Shown in pieces: positions 60,301 through 64,000 of a stretch of 64,000 bases of DNA. The position numbers and the translations under genes were made by a program. The stretch comes from Actinomyces procaprae (GTDB lineage: Bacteria > Actinomycetota > Actinomycetes > Actinomycetales > Actinomycetaceae): the NCBI RefSeq assembly GCF_004798665.1, contig NZ_CP039292.1:2046001-2110000 (forward strand), read 5' to 3'. Each line of letters opens with the position of its first letter. The first letter of the stretch is position 1. The notes under the pieces were generated by a model. That model did no database searches and had not been told where the DNA came from. It saw nothing but the letters and a program-made list of their open reading frames with translations.

Positions 60301-61370
60301 CGACGGTTCCTTCCTCGTGTCTTTGCGGCTGTGGCTGCTGCGTGGCGGCGCATCGGCGCCGGTGCCCGATCGGCGGGGCGAGTGCGGGTGGCGGCCCGCA
60401 GACGCACCGAGGCGCTGCGCGGATTCGCGGCGACCTCCGTCGCGTCCGCCTTCTCGGCGCCGTGGGTCACCAGCTCCAGGTAGGGCTGCAGCTCCTCCGG
60501 AATCACCGGGAGGTCGTTGGGGGCGCCCGGCGAGGCGCCGACGGACAGGACCTGTTTGACGATGCGGTCCTCCAGGCTCTGGTAGGACTCGACCACCAGG
60601 CGGCCGCCCACGCGCAGGGCGTTGAGCGCCCGCGGCACGGCGCGCTCAAGCAGGTCGAGCTCGCCGTTGACGGCGATTCGCAGTGCCTGGAAGGTGCGCT
60701 TGGCGGGATTGCCGCCCCGACGTCGGGCAGCCGCGGGAATGCTCTGGCGCACCAGCTCGGTCAGTTCCACGGTGTTGGTCACGGGGCGCCCCGTGTTCCG
60801 GCGGCGTACTACGGCTGCGGCGATGCGCGGGGCGAAGCGCTCTTCGCCGTAGTTGCGCAGTATGCGGGTCAGCTCCTGCTCATCGGCGGTGTCGAGCAGT
60901 TCCTGAGCGGTGGTGCCGGCGGACTGGTCCATACGCATGTCCAACGGTGCGGGGTGGGCGTATGAGAAGCCGCGGTCGGCGTCGTCGAGCTGCAGGGAGG
61001 AGACACCCAGGTCCATGAGGATGGCATCGACGGCGCGGTCGGGCCGCCGGGAGGCCTCGCGGGCAACGGCGTCGACGGCGTCATAGGTGGCCTGCACGGC
61101 ACGGAACCGGTCGCCGAAGCGGGCGAGCCTGGCGGTGGCGAGGGCGATCGCCTGCGGATCACGGTCTATTCCCACAAGTGTGAGCTCGGGGAAGCGCTCC
61201 AGGGCGCCCTCCGCGTGCCCTCCCATTCCGAGCGTGCAGTCGATCATGACCGGCTCGGCCACGTCGAACGCGGGGGCGAGTAGATCCAGGCAGCGCTCGA
61301 GGAGGACGGGGATGTGGCGGTCGGCGGCCTCACCGGCGGGTGCCGGCCGTGCCGGCGGCGTGGTGCTCAC
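60297..61370 (-). CDS. rsmH: 16S rRNA (cytosine-1402-N4)-methyltransferase
   Basis: RsmH/MraW (357 residues) methylates C1402 in the ribosomal decoding centre. It has DRHIPVLLERCLDLL, VMIDCTLGMGGHAEGAL, LVGIDRDPQAIALA, AILMDLGVSSLQLDDADRGFSYAHPAPLDMRMDQ and KRTFQALRIAVNGEL, LVVESYQSLEDRIVKQVL (usually ISFHSLEDRIVK; the H is replaced by Q here). The GTG at 61370 has AAGGAGG 6 nt upstream. The 267-bp gap to mraZ contains no gene. Confidence 0.96.
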   Translation of the reverse strand: MSTTPPARPAPAGEAADRHIPVLLERCLDLLAPAFDVAEPVMIDCTLGMGGHAEGALERFPELTLVGIDRDPQAIALATARLARFGDRFRAVQATYDAVDAVAREASRRPDRAVDAILMDLGVSSLQLDDADRGFSYAHPAPLDMRMDQSAGTTAQELLDTADEQELTRILRNYGEERFAPRIAAAVVRRRNTGRPVTNTVELTELVRQSIPAAARRRGGNPAKRTFQALRIAVNGELDLLERAVPRALNALRVGGRLVVESYQSLEDRIVKQVLSVGASPGAPNDLPVIPEELQPYLELVTHGAEKADATEVAANPRSASVRLRAATRTRPADRAPAPMRRHAAATAAKTRGRNRR

Positions 61371-61637
61371 GGGTGTCCTCCTTCCGGGCTGGAGCGTTTC
61401 GGCCGTATCCCCGTCCTGAGGGGGCGGCGCGCATGTTGGCGATGTTGATCCGTGGGGGCCTACGGCCGGCTCGTTCCGCCAGGACTCCTCCCGCGGTTCC
61501 GGCGCCGGGGAAGAGGCGTCGGACGCTGCGGCGGGCGGAGACCTCACGGAGCGAGGACCATTGCCGGTGGCCCCGGCAACAGGGCGGCGGGTGCCGTCCC
61601 GGGTGCCTGAGGGGAGATATGCGGTTGTGCTGCCGGA

Positions 61638-62069
61638 TCAGAAGAACCCGGGGATGATCTCCTCGGCGGTGTCGGCGAACACCTGTTCCTGAGCCGCCAG
61701 GTAGGTCTCCCAGGCACCTGCGTCCCAGATCTCCACGCGCGCTCCCGCACCAATGACCGCCAGGTCGCGGCCGAGTCCGGCGTAAGCGCGCAGCGGCGCG
61801 GGAATGGTGATGCGCCCCTGCTTGTCGGGGATCTGGGAGTCGGCGCCGGAGAGCATGACGCGGACGTAGTCGCGCGCCTGCTTCTGCGCCAGCGGGGCCT
61901 CGCGGAGCTGGGCGTACATGCGCTCGAACTCCGCGGAGGTGAAGGCGTAGATGCAGTGCTCCTGGCCGCGGGTGAGGATCACCCCACCGGCGAGTTCGTC
62001 ACGGAACTTCGCCGGGAGGATGAGCCGTCCCTTCTCGTCGAGTCGGGGAGCGTGGGTGCCCAGGAACAA
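61638..62069 (-). CDS. mraZ: Transcriptional regulator MraZ
   Basis: MraZ (143 residues) is a double AbrB-like ring protein that represses or modulates the dcw operon. It begins [26 protein letters not shown]. The second repeat is [23 protein letters not shown], with the D-x-x-G-R motif in each half. It is the first gene of the dcw cluster, and candidate MraZ boxes lie 33-72 bp upstream of its start. Confidence 0.97.
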   Translation of the reverse strand: MFLGTHAPRLDEKGRLILPAKFRDELAGGVILTRGQEHCIYAFTSAEFERMYAQLREAPLAQKQARDYVRVMLSGADSQIPDKQGRITIPAPLRAYAGLGRDLAVIGAGARVEIWDAGAWETYLAAQEQVFADTAEEIIPGFF

Positions 62070-62101
62070 CGGACCTCACTCCTCTCCCCTCGACGATCCG
62101 A

Positions 62102-62141
62102 CGCACACCACATTACTCCACTTCCCTCCCCTTTCTTCCAC
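62102..62141 (-). promoter_or_regulatory. MraZ-box array (four 10-bp repeats)
   Basis: On the minus strand four consecutive 10-mers begin GTGGAAGAAA, GGGGAGGGAA, GTGGAGTAAT and GTGGTGTGCG. A TGGA/TGGG-like core every 10 bp matches the spacing of MraZ sites in other bacteria (TGGG repeats with 5-nt gaps), so this is the probable autoregulatory site. Confidence 0.65.
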
Positions 62142-62225
62142 AATGCGGCCGCAAACCGCGGTCACGATCGCGTCGACATGCACGACGAACTCGACTTTTC
62201 CGCGGAACTACGCGCTCGTGACGAG

Positions 62226-62245
62226 GTGGAGGAAGGTGGAGGGAA
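62226..62245 (+). promoter_or_regulatory. Additional pair of MraZ-like boxes, opposite orientation
   Basis: GTGGAGGAAG and GTGGAGGGAA lie in tandem, 10 bp apart, on the plus strand about 155 bp upstream of mraZ. A closely similar pair is at 63460-63479. Confidence 0.45.
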
Positions 62246-62382
62246 AAGGCGTCCCGCGGCGGTGCGGGCGTGGCGGTGCGGGGCCGGCGCCCGCGGATGC
62301 ACGACCGAGCACCGAGGCGGGCGCACCAGTGGCCGTAAGCGGCTCTACCGGTTTACGGGTGCGGTGGGGCGGTTTCCGGTCG

Positions 62383-62472
62383 GCCGGATCCCGGCGGGTG
62401 TGGGGCGTGCGTGCAACCGCGCCCAATACCGACCCCAAAGAACGCCGGATCCCGGCGGGTGTGGGGCGTGCG
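62383..62472. repeat. Two 29-bp direct repeats, period 61 bp
   Basis: A 29-bp sequence starting GCCGGATCCCGGCGGGTG is present at 62383-62411 and again, identically, at 62444-62472. Its first 13 bases form a GCCGGATCCCGGC near-palindrome. No coding role is seen. Confidence 0.8.
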
Positions 62473-62529
62473 CGCAGGCGTCCCCGGGGACGGCGCGTCC
62501 GAGTTCGGCGCAAGGGCCGTCTGCAACCC

Positions 62530-62815
62530 CTGGGTCCGGTTGCGTGAGCGCTTGGGTGGCGGTGCGGGGCCGGGTTGTCTGTGTGCGTGGCCGTAAAGCC
62601 TGCCGGTTGGACCCCTGTCCCCCCGTTGGACCCCTGTCCCCCCGATGGACCGCCGTAGCCGCCGTTTACAGCGGTCCAACGGGACGCGAGCGGTCCAACG
62701 GGAAGTAAGCGGTCCAACGGGGGCGTGAGCGGTCCAACCAGGGCGGCGCAAGACCCCCTCGTCCCCTTCGGCGGGCGACAACCGGGACTCGACACCGCGG
62801 AAACGCCGTGGGCCC
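62530..62815. repeat. Dispersed GGTCCAAC repeat element, copy C
   Basis: This is a longer version of the element at 33331-33545. It shares GGTCCGGTTGCGTGAGCGC, a doubled GTTGGACCCCTGTCCCCCC unit, TACAGCGGTCCAACGGG and four tandem GCGGTCCAAC units, and it ends in a related block containing ACACCGCGG. Differences from copy A show it is an old, diverged copy. Confidence 0.75.
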
Positions 62816-63569
62816 TGGCTGCGCACAACGATCCTCACCGAGCACACGGGCCAGCCCGCCCGGAGGCACCTACATCGCCAGCACCGCCCCACCACCACAA
62901 ACGACTCACACAACGCGAGCTAAGGCAGATATGGAAAGCGCATGCTCAGACGTCTTGCCCGCAGTCGTCAGCGCCGGTGGAACCGTTTGTGCCGATCCTG
63001 GGCGCTTTGGGCCGCACCGCGGGTGAGTGCGCGGCCGCGGCGAGGAGAGTTATCGGGGCCAGCGCGGTGCGTAAGATCAGGGTTTTGGTTGCTGTAGTAC
63101 GGGAGAGTCCGGGTGATTGCGGACTGGGAGGTTGATCCGGGCTGGTGCTTGAGATCCGCGGGTAGTTGTGGGGGCAGTGGGAGCACGGCCGCCGCGGGTC
63201 GGGCTCTGCCCGCTCCAGCTGATCCCGGTGAAGAGGTTCGGTCGTACAGCGGCGCAGGACGCACCCTAAGTGCCGAGCCGCCTCGGCGTCGGCATGCCCT
63301 CCGGGCGGCGAGTCATTCCGAGTCTGGACTGCCTGCGTCAGTTTGGTCCGCCTGGCAGGCGCCACCAGACGGTCCAAACTGCCAAGGCACGCCGCACCTG
63401 CCTCCACGACGCACCGGCCTGAAGCACCACGTTCGCGCCTATGACCCGGAGAGGAGCCTGTGGAGGAAAGTGGAGGGGCCCGCCACTACCAGAGGGGTGG
63501 GCGGCGATGGAGGGGCGGCGATAGAGGAGCGGCGATGGAGGGGCGGGGCGGGTGGAGTCGGTGAGCTGC
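62816..63569. other. Non-coding remainder of the gap upstream of mraZ
   Basis: Short frames here are low-complexity and lack ribosome sites, so I call no gene. The region contains a 15-bp imperfect inverted repeat (GTTTGGTCCGCCTGG near 63340, with its partner ending near 63379) and a second pair of MraZ-like boxes, GTGGAGGAAA and GTGGAGGGGC, at 63460-63479. Confidence 0.5.
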
Positions 63570-63956
63570 TCAGTTCCGGTCCTCGCGACGCCGGTCCCAG
63601 CGCTGCGACTGCCGCTCCATGAAGGACGCGCGGCCGGACCCGCGCGGGGCATCAGTGCGCTCCGCAATACTCTCTGCGCCGCCGCGCGTGAGCATCAGGG
63701 TCACGCCCCATACCGCGAGCGCGAAGCCGAGCACACCCAGGAGGATGGAGGCGATACCGTTGCCGACGGCCACACCGGCGATGACCACGCTCAGCCCGAC
63801 CAGCACGAGTGCGACTCCGCCACCGATACGGCGTGGCGACGGCCGTCGCAGCGTCTTTTCGGCATGCTGCATGGTCTCGGCCAACGACGGGTCATCGTCG
63901 CTGAGCTGCTCCTCAAGGTCTCGCAGCACCTGCTGCTCGCGTTCCGACAATGGCAT
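63570..63956 (-). CDS. DUF3040 membrane protein
   Basis: The 128-residue protein begins MPLSEREQQVLRDLEEQLSDDDPSLAETM, the hallmark of DUF3040. It has two membrane helices (about 45-65 and 68-90) and a charged C-terminal tail ending in RRREDRN. The family is restricted to actinobacteria and often lies near mraZ; its function is unknown. AAGGGAGG lies before the ATG. Confidence 0.93.
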   Translation of the reverse strand: MPLSEREQQVLRDLEEQLSDDDPSLAETMQHAEKTLRRPSPRRIGGGVALVLVGLSVVIAGVAVGNGIASILLGVLGFALAVWGVTLMLTRGGAESIAERTDAPRGSGRASFMERQSQRWDRRREDRN

Positions 63957-64000
63957 GGCACGCCTCCCTTCCGCTTATGGGCTCTCGTGGACTGCCGGGC

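Noticed and set aside
62725..63407. Small genes in the gap upstream of mraZ
   Set aside because: Frames run through the dispersed repeat, are Pro/Arg-rich, and lack start signals or recognisable families.

Overview
The window is high-GC actinobacterial chromosome and looks like a member of the Actinomyces group. The evidence is the dcw cluster without ftsA, with sepF, yggT and wag31 (DivIVA) after ftsZ; a PriA-type HisA; a DUF3040 protein; and a lipoprotein with a twin-arginine signal. No species can be named from the sequence alone. Nearly all genes lie on the minus strand. The exceptions are recQ, an ADP-ribosylglycohydrolase, an FGGY kinase and a small S4 RNA-binding gene.

Layout. 1-8.7 kb: the 5' part of a polar amino-acid ABC ATPase gene, a SpoU/TrmH methyltransferase, the infC-rpmI-rplT translation operon with an unusual leader and an AUC start codon, an SseB-like gene, then histidine genes priA, hisH, an unknown gene, hisB and hisC. 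8.8-23.2 kb: an accessory block that separates hisC from hisD. It holds a Na+/H+ antiporter, a MetE-like methyltransferase, a Tat-lipoprotein/OmpA pair, a RecQ helicase fused to a phosphoribosyltransferase-like domain, and a six-gene exopolysaccharide-synthase-like operon. That operon encodes a small membrane protein, a processive GT2 synthase, a secreted jelly-roll-like protein, UDP-GlcNAc 2-epimerase, a DUF2334 deacetylase-like protein and an anchored glycosidase-like protein. 23.2-36.4 kb: hisD, a GH3 glycosidase, the ADP-ribosylglycohydrolase, a Doc-type toxin-antitoxin pair, repeat-rich DNA, the FGGY kinase, an ATL-like gene, the S4 gene, and an IS1634-family insertion flanked by direct repeats of about 742 bp. 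36.4-42.6 kb: dnaE, a GNAT acetyltransferase, an RluD-type pseudouridine synthase and lspA. 42.8-62.1 kb: wag31, a truncated DivIVA paralogue, yggT, sepF, pgeF, ftsZ, ftsQ, murC, murG, ftsW, murD, mraY, murF, murE, ftsI, ftsL, rsmH and mraZ. Transcription runs from mraZ towards wag31. 62.1-64 kb: a repeat-rich 1.5-kb gap and a DUF3040 membrane protein.

How it works together. The dcw block makes lipid II (MurE, F, D, C, MraY, MurG), builds the septum (FtsW/FtsI/FtsL/FtsQ/FtsZ/SepF) and directs polar growth (Wag31). Many genes overlap by 4 nt, which implies translational coupling. A four-fold 10-bp repeat upstream of mraZ fits MraZ autoregulation. The polysaccharide operon has the parts expected for making, exporting, modifying and trimming an amino-sugar polymer, and is the best candidate here for an undescribed system. 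The IS with very long direct repeats is the clearest structural oddity.
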